From Shewanella piezotolerans WP3 (GTDB lineage: Bacteria > Pseudomonadota > Gammaproteobacteria > Enterobacterales > Shewanellaceae): DNA of 64,000 nt. Numbering within the stretch: the stretch's first letter is position 1; every line of letters begins with the position of its first letter. The DNA is taken from positions 1,860,001 to 1,924,000 of the forward strand of contig NC_011566.1 in NCBI RefSeq assembly GCF_000014885.1, written 5' to 3'. This document shows, piece after piece, positions 34,247-43,366 of the stretch. Position numbers and translations under genes: made by a program. The notes beneath the pieces were generated by a model that saw only the letters and a program-made list of their open reading frames with translations, was not told the DNA's origin and made no database searches.

Positions 34247-37200
34247 ATGAATTTGACTGTTCTGGTTGGCACCATTGCCATCATATATGTATGTATCTTG
34301 TTCCTCATTGCTTGGGGAGCTGAGCGCTGGTTCAGTCGTATCACGAAGCGGATCCAAACTTGGATCTATGGTTTAAGCCTTGCTGTGTATTGTTCATCTT
34401 GGAGTTTTCTCGGCACGGTTGGTCAATCTGCCGATGACCTTTGGTCATTTCTCCCCATTTTTATTGGACCTATCTTAATATTCACTGTTGGTTTTGGCCT
34501 GCTGAGAAAGATGGTGATTGTGTCAAAGGCACAAAACATTACCTCAGTTGCCGATTTTATTGCCGCACGATATGGGAAATCTCAAGTACTTGCAGCAATC
34601 GTAACTTTAATAGCCCTGTTTGGCATCATGCCCTATATAGCACTGCAACTTAAAGCGATGGTGTTCAGCTTGAATCTTTTTCAGCCAGAGGGGGCATTGT
34701 TTGACGGCGCTAAAGTCTCGCTGGTTATTACTGGTTTATTAGCCATTTTTGCTATTTTATTTGGTACCAGAAAGCTTGATGCGACCGAGCATAACCCCGG
34801 AATGATGTTGGCGATTGCCTTTGAGTCACTTGTAAAATTAGGGGCATTTTTACTTGTTGGTGTCGTCATAAGCTTTGGCGTTTTCGATGGGTTTACCGAT
34901 ATTTGGCAGCAAGCAAGTGCTAAAGATTTAATCAAGGAACCTAATCTTCGTATTGAATCACTCATGCCTGAACTGCTGGTGGGCATGGCTGCATTCTTGT
35001 GTATGCCAAGGCAATTTCACGTAATGATGGTGGAGTGCACTAATGAACAAACCATGGTTAAAGCCAAATGGATGTTTCCGGTTTACTTATTACTGTTTGG
35101 CCTTTTTGTTGCGCCACTTGCACTCGCGGGCAAGCTATTGCTTGGCGATGCTGTCGCGGCTGACACCTATGTGATAAACCTGCCATTGGCGCTGGATAAA
35201 CCATGGCTGGCCGTTGTGGCATTGCTCGGAACACTTTCAGCGGCGACGGGCATGGTCATTGTGGCTGTGGTGACAATAAGTGTAATGGTTAGCAATGAAT
35301 GGCTAGTCCCACTGATGTTGCGAACAGGGCAGATAAAGGCCAGAAATTTCAGTCAATTTTCTCACCTGCTGCTAAATGCACGCCGCCTAGCCATCATGCT
35401 TATTCTGGGACTTGGGTATTTTAGTTACCTATCGTTTATGGATAACGATTCGTTGTCCTCATTAGGCATGCTGTCATTTGGCGCGTTTGCACAGTTGGCG
35501 CCAGCGTTAATAGGCGGTATGTATTGGAAACATGGTAATCGCAGTGGAGTGTTCTTAGGGCTTGCAGTGGGTTTTGGCAGTTGGTGCTATATCTTGTTGC
35601 AGGGGGCTGCGGAACATTCGGGGATTGTATCGACAGATATTGCCCTTTTAGAATCTATTAAGCCCAATGTACGCGACATCTTAATTGCACTGCTTGCCAA
35701 TTGCGCATGTTACATGTTGGGCTCAGTATGGTTTAGAGCGGGAGTTGCTGAACGTATCCAAGCTAGCGCTTTTGTTACCCCAGGACGGTTAAAAAATGAT
35801 ACCAATCGTAAGAGTGCACCAGTTTCACAGCAAGATTTACTTATTTTAGCGAGTCGCTTTGTCAGCCCTACAAGGGCGTACGAGAGTTTTTCGGGTTTTT
35901 CTGAAGATGCCGTTAAAAGTGATAGCTGGCATAAAGTTGCACCGCCTGAGCTCATCGCGCATACCGAACATATGCTTGCGGGGGTGCTTGGTGCCTCAAG
36001 TGCATCATTGGTGATGGACTCCGTCATGCAAGGTCGTGATCTTGCTCTTGATGAAGTGTTTAGTCTGGTTGATGAAGCTTCCTCTAAAATTATTTTAAGC
36101 CAAGATATGCTTAGAGGTGCCATCGAACATGCCTATGAAGGCATGAGTGTGGTCGATAAAGATCTGAATTTGGTGGCTTGGAACTATAAATATGCCGAGC
36201 TGTATGACTATCCAGACAATTTTTTACAAGCAGGCATGCCAATTAGCGATGTCGTTCGTTTTAATGCTGAACGCGGCTATTGTGGTGCTGGCGATATTGA
36301 AGAGCAAGTCGAAAAGCGTGTGCAACATATGCGCAACGGCACTCAACATGTATCTGAGCGGCAACGAAGAGATGGTAAAGTCATAAAAATTCAGGGCAAT
36401 CCTATGCCAGGTGGTGGCTTTGTCATGACTTTTACTGATATTACTCAGTATCGTTTACAAGCAAAAGCCCTGCAAGAGTCAAACGAAACCCTTGAGGCTC
36501 GGGTTAAAGAGCGTACCTACGAGTTATCCATGCTTAACAGCAAACTGCTTGAGTCGAAGGCGCAAGAGGAGATGGCAAACGCATCGAAAAGCCAATTTCT
36601 AGCGGCCGTTGGTCATGACTTGATGCAACCATTAAATGCAGCTCGACTCTTTACGGCATCTTTGTCGCAGTATCCAAACTTAGATTTAGAGGCAAAGACA
36701 ACCTTAAATCACGTTAACAGCTCGCTGAAAATAGCTGGAGAGCTATTGACGGACTTACTCGATATTTCCAAGTTGGATTCAGGAATGGTTGATGTAAATC
36801 GACGAGACTTTGCTATTGCAGATCTACTTGATGGCTTAACAGTTGAGTTTGAGGCAATGGCTAAAGATTGTTCAATTAACTTTAGCGCCATTCCTTGTTC
36901 GGCGACCATTAATTCAGATCCAAGCCTCTTAAGGCGCGTGTTACAAAACTTCTTAACTAATGCGTATCGTTATGCCAAGGGAAGCCGTGTTTTGTTAGGT
37001 TGCCGTTATCGCGGAGGAGAACTTGAAATTCAAGTGCTTGATACAGGCTGTGGTATTGATGAGAATGAAACCAAAGAGATTTTTAAAGAGTTTAAGCGAT
37101 TAGATAACCCTGAAAGTAAAAGTGCCAGTGGTTTGGGGTTAGGGTTAGCCATTGCAGACAGGATTAGTCGTGTTCTAGATCATGAGATCAACGTCAGTTC

Positions 37201-37675
37201 AATATTAGGGCAGGGCTCAGTATTTTCCATTAAAGTGCCACTTGGTAAAAAGGTTACTGCACCTACGCCAAAAAAAGTAGCCTCTTTATTGCAACCTTTA
37301 GCAGGCGTGAAAGTATTGTGTATTGATAATGAAGAGGCCATCTTGGCGGGGTTGGAAAGTTTATTAACGCGTTGGCAGTGTGAGGTTATCTGCGCCAGCG
37401 ACTTTGCCGATGCTAGAATTAAACTTGGGCTTAAAGGAGTTGCTCCAGATATCGTACTTGCAGACTATCATCTAGATAACGATCAAAATGGCGTTGATGC
37501 GATGGATGGTGTCAGAAACCTTTATGGTGAAAACCTTCCAGGTATATTGATTACCGCTAATACTCGTAAAGATTTGATTGATGACATTCAGCTTCGAGGT
37601 TACCACTACATGGCCAAAATGGTGAAACCTGCTGCGCTTAGAGCATTGATCTCGAGCTTAGTTAGAAAGGGCTAA
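34247..37675 (+). CDS. crbS: CrbS/MxtR-type hybrid sensor kinase with sodium:solute symporter domain
   Basis: 1142 aa. A sodium:solute symporter-like region with about 13 membrane helices spans 1-500; a PAS domain (about 622-735), a coiled coil, HisKA with H790 in AVGHDLMQPLNAARL, a HATPase (GLGLGLAIADRISRVL) and a C-terminal receiver with D1073 (IVLADYHLD) follow. The known CrbS/CrbR pair switches on acs when acetate is to be used. Divergence from acs and the CrbR-like gene nearby fit that role. Whether the transporter part transports or only senses is open. Confidence 0.9.
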   Translation: MNLTVLVGTIAIIYVCILFLIAWGAERWFSRITKRIQTWIYGLSLAVYCSSWSFLGTVGQSADDLWSFLPIFIGPILIFTVGFGLLRKMVIVSKAQNITSVADFIAARYGKSQVLAAIVTLIALFGIMPYIALQLKAMVFSLNLFQPEGALFDGAKVSLVITGLLAIFAILFGTRKLDATEHNPGMMLAIAFESLVKLGAFLLVGVVISFGVFDGFTDIWQQASAKDLIKEPNLRIESLMPELLVGMAAFLCMPRQFHVMMVECTNEQTMVKAKWMFPVYLLLFGLFVAPLALAGKLLLGDAVAADTYVINLPLALDKPWLAVVALLGTLSAATGMVIVAVVTISVMVSNEWLVPLMLRTGQIKARNFSQFSHLLLNARRLAIMLILGLGYFSYLSFMDNDSLSSLGMLSFGAFAQLAPALIGGMYWKHGNRSGVFLGLAVGFGSWCYILLQGAAEHSGIVSTDIALLESIKPNVRDILIALLANCACYMLGSVWFRAGVAERIQASAFVTPGRLKNDTNRKSAPVSQQDLLILASRFVSPTRAYESFSGFSEDAVKSDSWHKVAPPELIAHTEHMLAGVLGASSASLVMDSVMQGRDLALDEVFSLVDEASSKIILSQDMLRGAIEHAYEGMSVVDKDLNLVAWNYKYAELYDYPDNFLQAGMPISDVVRFNAERGYCGAGDIEEQVEKRVQHMRNGTQHVSERQRRDGKVIKIQGNPMPGGGFVMTFTDITQYRLQAKALQESNETLEARVKERTYELSMLNSKLLESKAQEEMANASKSQFLAAVGHDLMQPLNAARLFTASLSQYPNLDLEAKTTLNHVNSSLKIAGELLTDLLDISKLDSGMVDVNRRDFAIADLLDGLTVEFEAMAKDCSINFSAIPCSATINSDPSLLRRVLQNFLTNAYRYAKGSRVLLGCRYRGGELEIQVLDTGCGIDENETKEIFKEFKRLDNPESKSASGLGLGLAIADRISRVLDHEINVSSILGQGSVFSIKVPLGKKVTAPTPKKVASLLQPLAGVKVLCIDNEEAILAGLESLLTRWQCEVICASDFADARIKLGLKGVAPDIVLADYHLDNDQNGVDAMDGVRNLYGENLPGILITANTRKDLIDDIQLRGYHYMAKMVKPAALRALISSLVRKG

Positions 37676-37687
37676 TTGTCGAAAACA

Positions 37688-37713
37688 AAAAAAGGCACAT
37701 GAATTGTGCCTTT
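37688..37713. terminator. Bidirectional terminator after the CrbS-like gene
   Basis: AAAGGCACA pairs with TGTGCCTTT across a short loop, with an A-run on the left side. Confidence 0.8.
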
Positions 37714-37733
37714 CTACCTACATATGAATTGAA

Positions 37734-38066
37734 TTATTCAACTTTTACTGGAGTTAAACCTTTATCTCTAGATTCAACGGCACTGTCTACATCGAACCCA
37801 CCAGTCTTCCAGTTTTTTGCTTCTTCAGCATCAAAAGACTGTCCTTTCCAACTTGTCGCGCTGGTAAGGTTAAAGCCTTGTTTAGACCAACTCTCTGATT
37901 GCTCTGGGGTGAAACCGCCGCTTTTCCATGCTTGAGCTTGTTCAGCGTTAAAACCAATTTCCTTCCATGCAGCTATATCTCTTTCTGACATGCCTTTCCA
38001 TGTAGCGGGTGCAGATGCACAGGCACTAAGCGCGAGGATAACAATTACTAAACCGAGTTTTTTCAT
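37734..38066 (-). CDS. Small lipoprotein made of W-K-GF repeats
   Basis: 110 aa. The lipobox SACASA puts the lipid on C16. The mature part consists almost wholly of about five degenerate repeats of 14-15 residues, each with Trp, then Lys or Ser, a GF pair and an acidic or polar tail (AAWKEIGFNAEQ, AWKSGGFTPEQ, SWSKQGFNLTS, SWKGQSFDAEE, NWKTGGFDVDS). I do not recognise the family. It faces the CrbS-like gene tail to tail. It is probably an envelope protein of unknown function. Confidence 0.75.
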   Translation of the reverse strand: MKKLGLVIVILALSACASAPATWKGMSERDIAAWKEIGFNAEQAQAWKSGGFTPEQSESWSKQGFNLTSATSWKGQSFDAEEAKNWKTGGFDVDSAVESRDKGLTPVKVE

Positions 38067-38464
38067 TTCACAGTCCTTATTCTGATCGTGACTTAATATG
38101 CCGAATCTACCCAGAGCTAAGCCTGTGCGCCTCTCGACAACATATGTTCTATCTTTTGCGGCAATACTCTCTGCTCATGGATAAGTTAAGAAGAGTGAAG
38201 CTGAAGGCGACGTGTACGACTTATCTATGTAAAAGGTATTTACCGTTCACTATTGAAGATAGTCGCTGAAATATCACTCGACAAGTTATTGCTTCAAATG
38301 GAGTAAACCGACTTGATATAAAGTTATCGAATGAAGAGTGACAAATTTTTTGTCTTCACTATTCAGGTTTATGATGACTTGACCCAACATTAAAGATGGA
38401 TATACTGAACGCCATGTAAAAAATATAAAACAAGAAGTAATCAATTACTCAAAAGGAAATTGTT
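38067..38464. other. Spacer before the PuuB-like oxidase
   Basis: About 400 bp between divergent genes. It holds the promoter at 38379-38406; the part before it shows no feature I can name. Confidence 0.5.
38379..38406 (+). promoter_or_regulatory. Strong candidate promoter of the PuuB-like oxidase
   Basis: TTGACC (38379-38384), a 16-bp spacer and TATACT (38401-38406), about 58 bp before the start codon. Confidence 0.6.
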
Positions 38465-39754
38465 ATGTCACAACCACGTTGCAACTCATACTATAACGCT
38501 ACCATCAATACTGAAACTGACTACCCTGAGTTAGAGGGTGATATACGTGTTGATGTGGTGATTGTTGGTGGTGGCTTCACTGGCGTAGCGACGGCCGTTG
38601 AGCTTTGTGAGAAGGGCTACAAGGTTGCGATTGTCGAAGCCAATAAGATTGGTTGGGGAGCGACAGGACGCAATGGTGGACAGGTGACGGGCAGTTTGTC
38701 AGGTGATACAGCCATGATTAAGCAGCTACGCAATAAGTTAGGCACTGATGCTGAGCAGTTTGTGTGGAATATGCGTTGGCGTGGACATGAAATTATTAAA
38801 ACGCGAGTAAAGAAATACGCCATTGAGTGCGATCTTAAGTATGGACATTTGCATACAGCCTATAAAACGAGTCACATAAACGAGTTGCAGCAGACCTATG
38901 ATGAGGCTTGCAAGCATGGCATGGATAGTGAACTTGAGTTGCTAACTAAAGAGCAATTACCTGAGTATATCAACACGCCTTTGTATCATGGTGGGTTATT
39001 AAATAAACGCAATATGCATCTGCACTCAGTCAATCTTTGCATTGGTGAGGCGAGGGCTGCGGAGAGTTTAGGGGCACTTATTTTTGAAAACTCTGCTGTC
39101 ATTGATATTGATGATGGCGTACTTGCTACTGTGACGACTGCAAAGGGCAAGATTACTGCCAACAGTGTCGTGCTCGCAGGAAACGCTTATCATAAATTGG
39201 CGAGAAAAAAATTAAGAGGCATGTTGTTTCCTGCATCACTTGGGAATTGCGCCACTGCACAACTTACCTCTGAGCAGGCCCATGATTTGATCCCCAAAGA
39301 TGTTGCGGTATATGACACCCGTTTTGTACTGGATTACTACCGACTAACCGCTGATAACCGTTTAATGTTTGGTGGAGGAACTAACTATTCGGGGCGAGAT
39401 TCTAAAAATGTTGCTAATGAACTTAGGCCTGCTCTGGAGCGTACTTTCCCACAACTGAGAGGGATCAATATAGAGTATGAGTGGACGGGGATGGCTGGCA
39501 TAGTACTCAATCGAATTCCACAGTTAGGTAAAGTTTCTAACAATGTATTTTATTGCCAAGGATACTCGGGTCATGGGGTTGCAACCTCTCATATTATGGG
39601 AGAGATAATGGCTAATGCCATTATTGGAGAGCAGCTAGAGTTTAATCTCTTTGCTGAGATGTCTCACTTACGGATCCCATTAAATGAATGGTTCGGAAAC
39701 CAGGCATTGGCACTAGGGATGATGTACTACAAGGTCATGGAGAACTTTAGGTAG
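38465..39754 (+). CDS. FAD-dependent amine oxidoreductase, PuuB-like
   Basis: 429 aa. The N-terminal Rossmann motif VVIVGGGFTGVATAVEL (about 31-47) and the DAO-family GWGATGRNGGQVTG mark the FAD-binding fold. The C-terminal part EWTGMAGIVLNRIPQLG, FYCQGYSGHGVATSH matches gamma-glutamylputrescine oxidase-like proteins. E. coli PuuB oxidises gamma-glutamylputrescine in putrescine use. No other puu genes are adjacent here, so the substrate could be another amine or amino acid. The ribosome site is AAAGGAAAT. Confidence 0.82.
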   Translation: MSQPRCNSYYNATINTETDYPELEGDIRVDVVIVGGGFTGVATAVELCEKGYKVAIVEANKIGWGATGRNGGQVTGSLSGDTAMIKQLRNKLGTDAEQFVWNMRWRGHEIIKTRVKKYAIECDLKYGHLHTAYKTSHINELQQTYDEACKHGMDSELELLTKEQLPEYINTPLYHGGLLNKRNMHLHSVNLCIGEARAAESLGALIFENSAVIDIDDGVLATVTTAKGKITANSVVLAGNAYHKLARKKLRGMLFPASLGNCATAQLTSEQAHDLIPKDVAVYDTRFVLDYYRLTADNRLMFGGGTNYSGRDSKNVANELRPALERTFPQLRGINIEYEWTGMAGIVLNRIPQLGKVSNNVFYCQGYSGHGVATSHIMGEIMANAIIGEQLEFNLFAEMSHLRIPLNEWFGNQALALGMMYYKVMENFR

Positions 39755-39776
39755 TAACAGGTTATTGAATATCATT

Positions 39777-39806
39777 AAAAAGCCGCATTTAAATGCGGCT
39801 TCTTTA
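39777..39806. terminator. Bidirectional terminator between the oxidase and the CrbR-like gene
   Basis: AAAAGCCGCATTT pairs with AAATGCGGCTTcTTT with one interruption. Confidence 0.82.
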
Positions 39807-39821
39807 TGGGGGGGCAGGCGA

Positions 39822-40481
39822 TTAAATATCGACTTTTTCCATCTCTAACTGCTGCAGTGCAATGACTGCTTGGGTGCGATTTCGAACGCCCAGTTTTCTA
39901 AATATAGCAGTGGCATGCGCTTTAATTGTCGCTTCTGAAACGCCTAAATCATATGCAATTTGTTTGTTTAGCAAGCCTTCAGCAAACATCTGCAGCACTT
40001 TATATTGCTGCGGAGTAAGGTCTGAAAGTTTACTGGCCATCTGGTCAGTACCATCATCACTGACTTCTTGCAGTTCAACGCCTTCAGGTAACCATACATC
40101 ACCAAATAAAACTGCCTCTAGTGCCGTAGCAAGGGTTTCCATAGATGATGATTTAGGGATAAACCCTGAGCTACCATAATGAATGGCACGGCTAATCGTT
40201 GTATTATCTTCATGAGCAGAGATAACAACGACGGGGAGCTCTTGGTAGTGGGTTCTAAGATGGATCAATGTCGAATAGCCGTGAGAGCCAGGCATTTGTA
40301 GATCCAGCAAAACAACATCGTATTCAATGTCGCTATTGTCTAAGAGGTTTTGCAGTGCATCAGCGCTATCAGCTTCGAACCACTGAGTATTGGTAAACGC
40401 TGTGGCTAATGCTTGTCTTAAGGCGTTTCTAAATAGAGGATGGTCATCCGCTATTATTATATTTAAGTTTTCAGGCTTCAT
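39822..40481 (-). CDS. crbR: CrbR/ErbR-type LuxR-family response regulator
   Basis: 219 aa. The receiver domain has ADDHPLFRNAL at 11-21 and phospho-acceptor D60 in VVLLDLQMPG. A LuxR-type helix-turn-helix lies at about 155-205 (LTPQQYKVLQMFAEGLLNKQIAYDLGVSEATIKAH). With a CrbS-like kinase and acs a few kb away, it is the expected regulator of acs. Its own upstream region carries the palindrome seen at acs, suggesting autoregulation (inference). Confidence 0.85.
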   Translation of the reverse strand: MKPENLNIIIADDHPLFRNALRQALATAFTNTQWFEADSADALQNLLDNSDIEYDVVLLDLQMPGSHGYSTLIHLRTHYQELPVVVISAHEDNTTISRAIHYGSSGFIPKSSSMETLATALEAVLFGDVWLPEGVELQEVSDDGTDQMASKLSDLTPQQYKVLQMFAEGLLNKQIAYDLGVSEATIKAHATAIFRKLGVRNRTQAVIALQQLEMEKVDI

Positions 40482-40599
40482 GGCTTTATAGGGTTATTTT
40501 GGTTGCTCGTGAAGATACTTTCAATGTAACAGATAAATGACAAGCTATTCTATGGCTTTATCCGACAAACGTTATTATTTGGTAAATTTTTGCGTGGAG

Positions 40600-40615
40600 T
40601 TAGACTTTGGTCTAA
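40600..40615. promoter_or_regulatory. Palindrome upstream of the CrbR-like gene
   Basis: TTAGACTTTGGTCTAA is nearly identical to the site at 34135-34150, with one arm mismatch. It lies about 119 bp upstream of the regulator start codon. Confidence 0.55.
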
Positions 40616-40699
40616 AGCTTTATACCTTTTATTAATAGGTTAATCAAAAGTTCGAAACAAATTATAGAGGTTTTTACTAAACCTCTATAATTTATGCGT

Positions 40700-41125
40700 T
40701 TACCCTTGGGTCCAAACTGTTGTTGGCTTTCTATCATCGTCTACTGCAACAAAGGTAAAGACACCGCGTATCGCATGTTCACGAAGATCTTGGTACATAT
40801 CCTCTACAAAAATATTAACTTCAACTTTGATTGAGGTATTACCTACATGAATCACTCTGGCAATAATCTCCGCTAAAGAACCTGCTGGGATTGCTTTGTT
40901 AAAATCAATTCTATCTGAACTGACGATAACAAGTGTTTTGCGGCAAAAGCGTGTAGCTGCAATGAATGCTGTCTCATCCATCCAAGCTAAGGCTTCTCCA
41001 CCAAACAGTGTATTGTGGTGGTTAGTAATTGATGGAAACACAGCTTTAATAACGCGAGCTTCTGACTGCTCAATTCTCAGTGACATTGCTTCACTAAATT
41101 GAGTCGGTGTTTGAGTTAAAGGCAT
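40700..41125 (-). CDS. YciA-like acyl-CoA thioesterase
   Basis: 141 aa from the ATG giving MPLTQTPTQFSEAM, with AGGT upstream. A hotdog-fold thioesterase of the BFIT/YciA type: the signature NHHNTLFGGEALAWMDE contains the catalytic Asn and Asp, and SSDRIDFNKAIPAG follows. It would hydrolyse short- to medium-chain acyl-CoA. It lies upstream of the CrbR-like gene on the same strand, 218 bp away, so it is not clearly one operon. Confidence 0.88.
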   Translation of the reverse strand: MPLTQTPTQFSEAMSLRIEQSEARVIKAVFPSITNHHNTLFGGEALAWMDETAFIAATRFCRKTLVIVSSDRIDFNKAIPAGSLAEIIARVIHVGNTSIKVEVNIFVEDMYQDLREHAIRGVFTFVAVDDDRKPTTVWTQG

Positions 41126-41402
41126 ACGGCAACCTAAGGTTATGCACAAGAGAGGCGCGATTATAGTCGTTTGTGAGTAGTCACAACAGACAATTAATAC
41201 TTATGGCTAATCATATTCAATCCGACTAGAACAAATGCGGGAGTAAAGTGTTGAGTTAGGTGCTGAACATGATTTTTTATAGCTTTACAATTGCACTAAA
41301 TTTCAATAGGTTAATTTAAAAAATTGCTATCGAAATGCAATCGTCATAGTTGATAGTATTTAGCAGAAATAGTATCGCTATAGATAGTAAAAGGAAAACC
41401 GA

Positions 41403-41825
41403 ATGTATCAGATAGCACGTAAAGACAAGTTATCAGAGTTGGAGCAGGCAACTATTTGGGATGGCATTGAAGCTTTCAGTCAAACCAAAGTGCCTGCAAC
41501 AGGTCGATATGAATTAGCATTCGTTTTGCGCAACCCTAACGGAGAACTGTTCGGCGGTGTGATAGGTAATTATGACAATTTTGGTTGGCTGTGGATTGAC
41601 TCCTTCTGGGTGTCAGAAAAGTTACGTGGCCAAGGCTACGGCACTAAGCTAATTGGTCTAATAGAGCAAGAAGCTCGAAAGAATGGTTGTGAGCATTCAC
41701 ATTTAACCAGCTTTAGTTACCAAGCCGTCGAGTTTTATAAGCGTCGAGGTTACAGCATTTTTGGTGAGTTAAAAGACTATATGCCAGGACATAGTCGTTG
41801 TTGGTTAAGAAAGAGTTTGAGCTGA
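41403..41825 (+). CDS. GNAT-family N-acetyltransferase
   Basis: 140 aa. The acetyl-CoA-binding motif is WVSEKLRGQGYGTKLIGLIEQEA (V/I-x-x-x-x-R/Q-G-x-G), and a C-terminal HLTSFSYQAVEFYKRRGYSIFGELKDY matches GNAT motif B. The substrate is unknown. It stands alone with an AAAGGA ribosome site. Confidence 0.88.
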   Translation: MYQIARKDKLSELEQATIWDGIEAFSQTKVPATGRYELAFVLRNPNGELFGGVIGNYDNFGWLWIDSFWVSEKLRGQGYGTKLIGLIEQEARKNGCEHSHLTSFSYQAVEFYKRRGYSIFGELKDYMPGHSRCWLRKSLS

Positions 41826-41881
41826 CTAGCAGGGACAAACTTTATTGAACATAATACAACTGGTGTTAATCAGGCACAAAA

Positions 41882-41913
41882 AAACGTAGTCAACATTGAT
41901 GTTGACTACGTTT
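41882..41913. terminator. Bidirectional terminator between the GNAT gene and aroH
   Basis: The stem AAACGTAGTCAACA/TGTTGACTACGTTT has a 4-nt loop. Confidence 0.85.
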
Positions 41914-41933
41914 ATTATCCGGCTTAATTAAAC

Positions 41934-43001
41934 CTATTTTTTATTCAGTAATTCGATTCTAGCGCGTGAAGCTTTTGCTAGATCGCGTAGCAGTATTTCT
42001 GAATCTTCCCAATGAATACAAGCATCGGTAATACTCTTTCCGTATACAAGTTCTTCACCAGCAACGACTTTCTGATTGCCTTCTTCGATAAAGCTTTCTG
42101 CCATGATCCCTGCAATGGCAGTAGAACCTTGGCCCATCTGCTGCATAATTGATTCGGCAACATTGAACTGCTGCTTATGCTTCTTCTGGCTATTACCGTG
42201 GCTAAAATCGACAACCATACGTTGAGTGACGCCAACACTGTTTAGTTGAGTGGCTGCCTTTTCGATATCTTCGCTATGGTAGTTTGGCTGCTTACCACCG
42301 CGTAAGATAATGTGGCCATAAGGGTTACCATGCGTACGATAAACGGCCATTGCACCGTCTTTATCTGGCGAATAGAAGATATGTGGAGCCTGCGCTGCAC
42401 GCACGGCATCAACAGCAATATCGATATTACCGTCAGTACCATTTTTAAATCCAACAGGGCATGAAAGTGCTGATGCCATCTCACGGTGTATTTGGCTTTC
42501 AGTTGTACGTGCGCCAATCGCCCCCCAAGTGATCAAGTCTGCAATGTACTGACCATTAACCATATCGAGGAATTCTGTTGCGATAGGTAGTTTTAGTTCA
42601 GTGATCTGCTGTAGAAGGTGACGCGCTTTACGCAAACCTTTATTAGGACTAAAGCTACCATCTAAATCGGGATCTGAAATAAGTCCTTTCCAGCCGACAG
42701 TAGTACGTGGTTTTTCAAAATAAACGCGCATTAAAATACAAAGGTCGTCTTTATATTGCTGATGCAGCTTTGCTAAGCGTTGAGCGTAATCGAGTGCAGC
42801 TTCTGTATCATGTATTGAGCATGGGCCGATGATGACAAGTAGTCGTTGATCATCGCCATTGATAATAGCCTCTACTTCACGTCGTTGCTCAACTAGATAG
42901 TCAGCAGCATCTTGAGTTAAAGGGTATTCAGAAGCGAGTTGTGCAGGTGAAATTACCTTACATAAAAGTGAGGTGCGTAGTTCGTCTGTTTTAATGGTCA
43001 T
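41934..43001 (-). CDS. aroH: 3-deoxy-7-phosphoheptulonate synthase (DAHP synthase)
   Basis: 355 aa, class I (AroFGH). It condenses PEP with erythrose 4-phosphate, the first step of aromatic amino acid synthesis. Landmarks: IIGPCSIHD with the metal-binding Cys, FEKPRTTVGWKGLISDPDLDGSF, GARTTESQIHREMASALSCPVGFKNGTDG, and the VVDFSHGNSQKKH metal site. The symbol follows the E. coli neighbourhood (aroH beside ppsR). Which amino acid inhibits it cannot be read from the sequence. Confidence 0.93.
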   Translation of the reverse strand: MTIKTDELRTSLLCKVISPAQLASEYPLTQDAADYLVEQRREVEAIINGDDQRLLVIIGPCSIHDTEAALDYAQRLAKLHQQYKDDLCILMRVYFEKPRTTVGWKGLISDPDLDGSFSPNKGLRKARHLLQQITELKLPIATEFLDMVNGQYIADLITWGAIGARTTESQIHREMASALSCPVGFKNGTDGNIDIAVDAVRAAQAPHIFYSPDKDGAMAVYRTHGNPYGHIILRGGKQPNYHSEDIEKAATQLNSVGVTQRMVVDFSHGNSQKKHKQQFNVAESIMQQMGQGSTAIAGIMAESFIEEGNQKVVAGEELVYGKSITDACIHWEDSEILLRDLAKASRARIELLNKK

Positions 43002-43366
43002 TCACAATACCGAGCGTTCGTATGGGCTTTTTGCCTGATTACTTCGGATTATAACGAATCATAGCGCTATGCACAGTGGCAAATAACGGAAATTTAGCGC
43101 TAATTTGCCTCTTATTAGCAACTATTTGATTTATGTTATGCATAAGTAGCGGTGAAATGCATGATCCGCTTTAGGTCGTGGTTGTGTTGCTAAGGACTGG
43201 ATAGTACGTATAAGAAGCAGAAAATTAAGCAGCGGTGAGGTGCTATTCAATCATAAAAGACACTGCGGATTGTTATTTTTAATGAATAAAAAACAGCACA
43301 AGGCTGAATGTCTTACTGTTTTGATAAAATGAAGGCTTTAAAAAAGCCTTCATTTGCTCATGAGGA
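43002..43366. other. Spacer between aroH and ppsR
   Basis: 365 bp. It contains the ppsR terminator (43327-43354). I looked for a TrpR or TyrR operator upstream of aroH and saw none; the rest has no assignable feature. Confidence 0.45.
43327..43354 (-). terminator. Terminator of ppsR
   Basis: AAATGAAGGCTTT pairs with AAAGCCTTCATTT across two or three A residues. Confidence 0.82.

Noticed and set aside
43002..43366. TrpR operator upstream of aroH, as in E. coli
   Set aside because: No GTACTAGTT-like palindrome is visible in the spacer.
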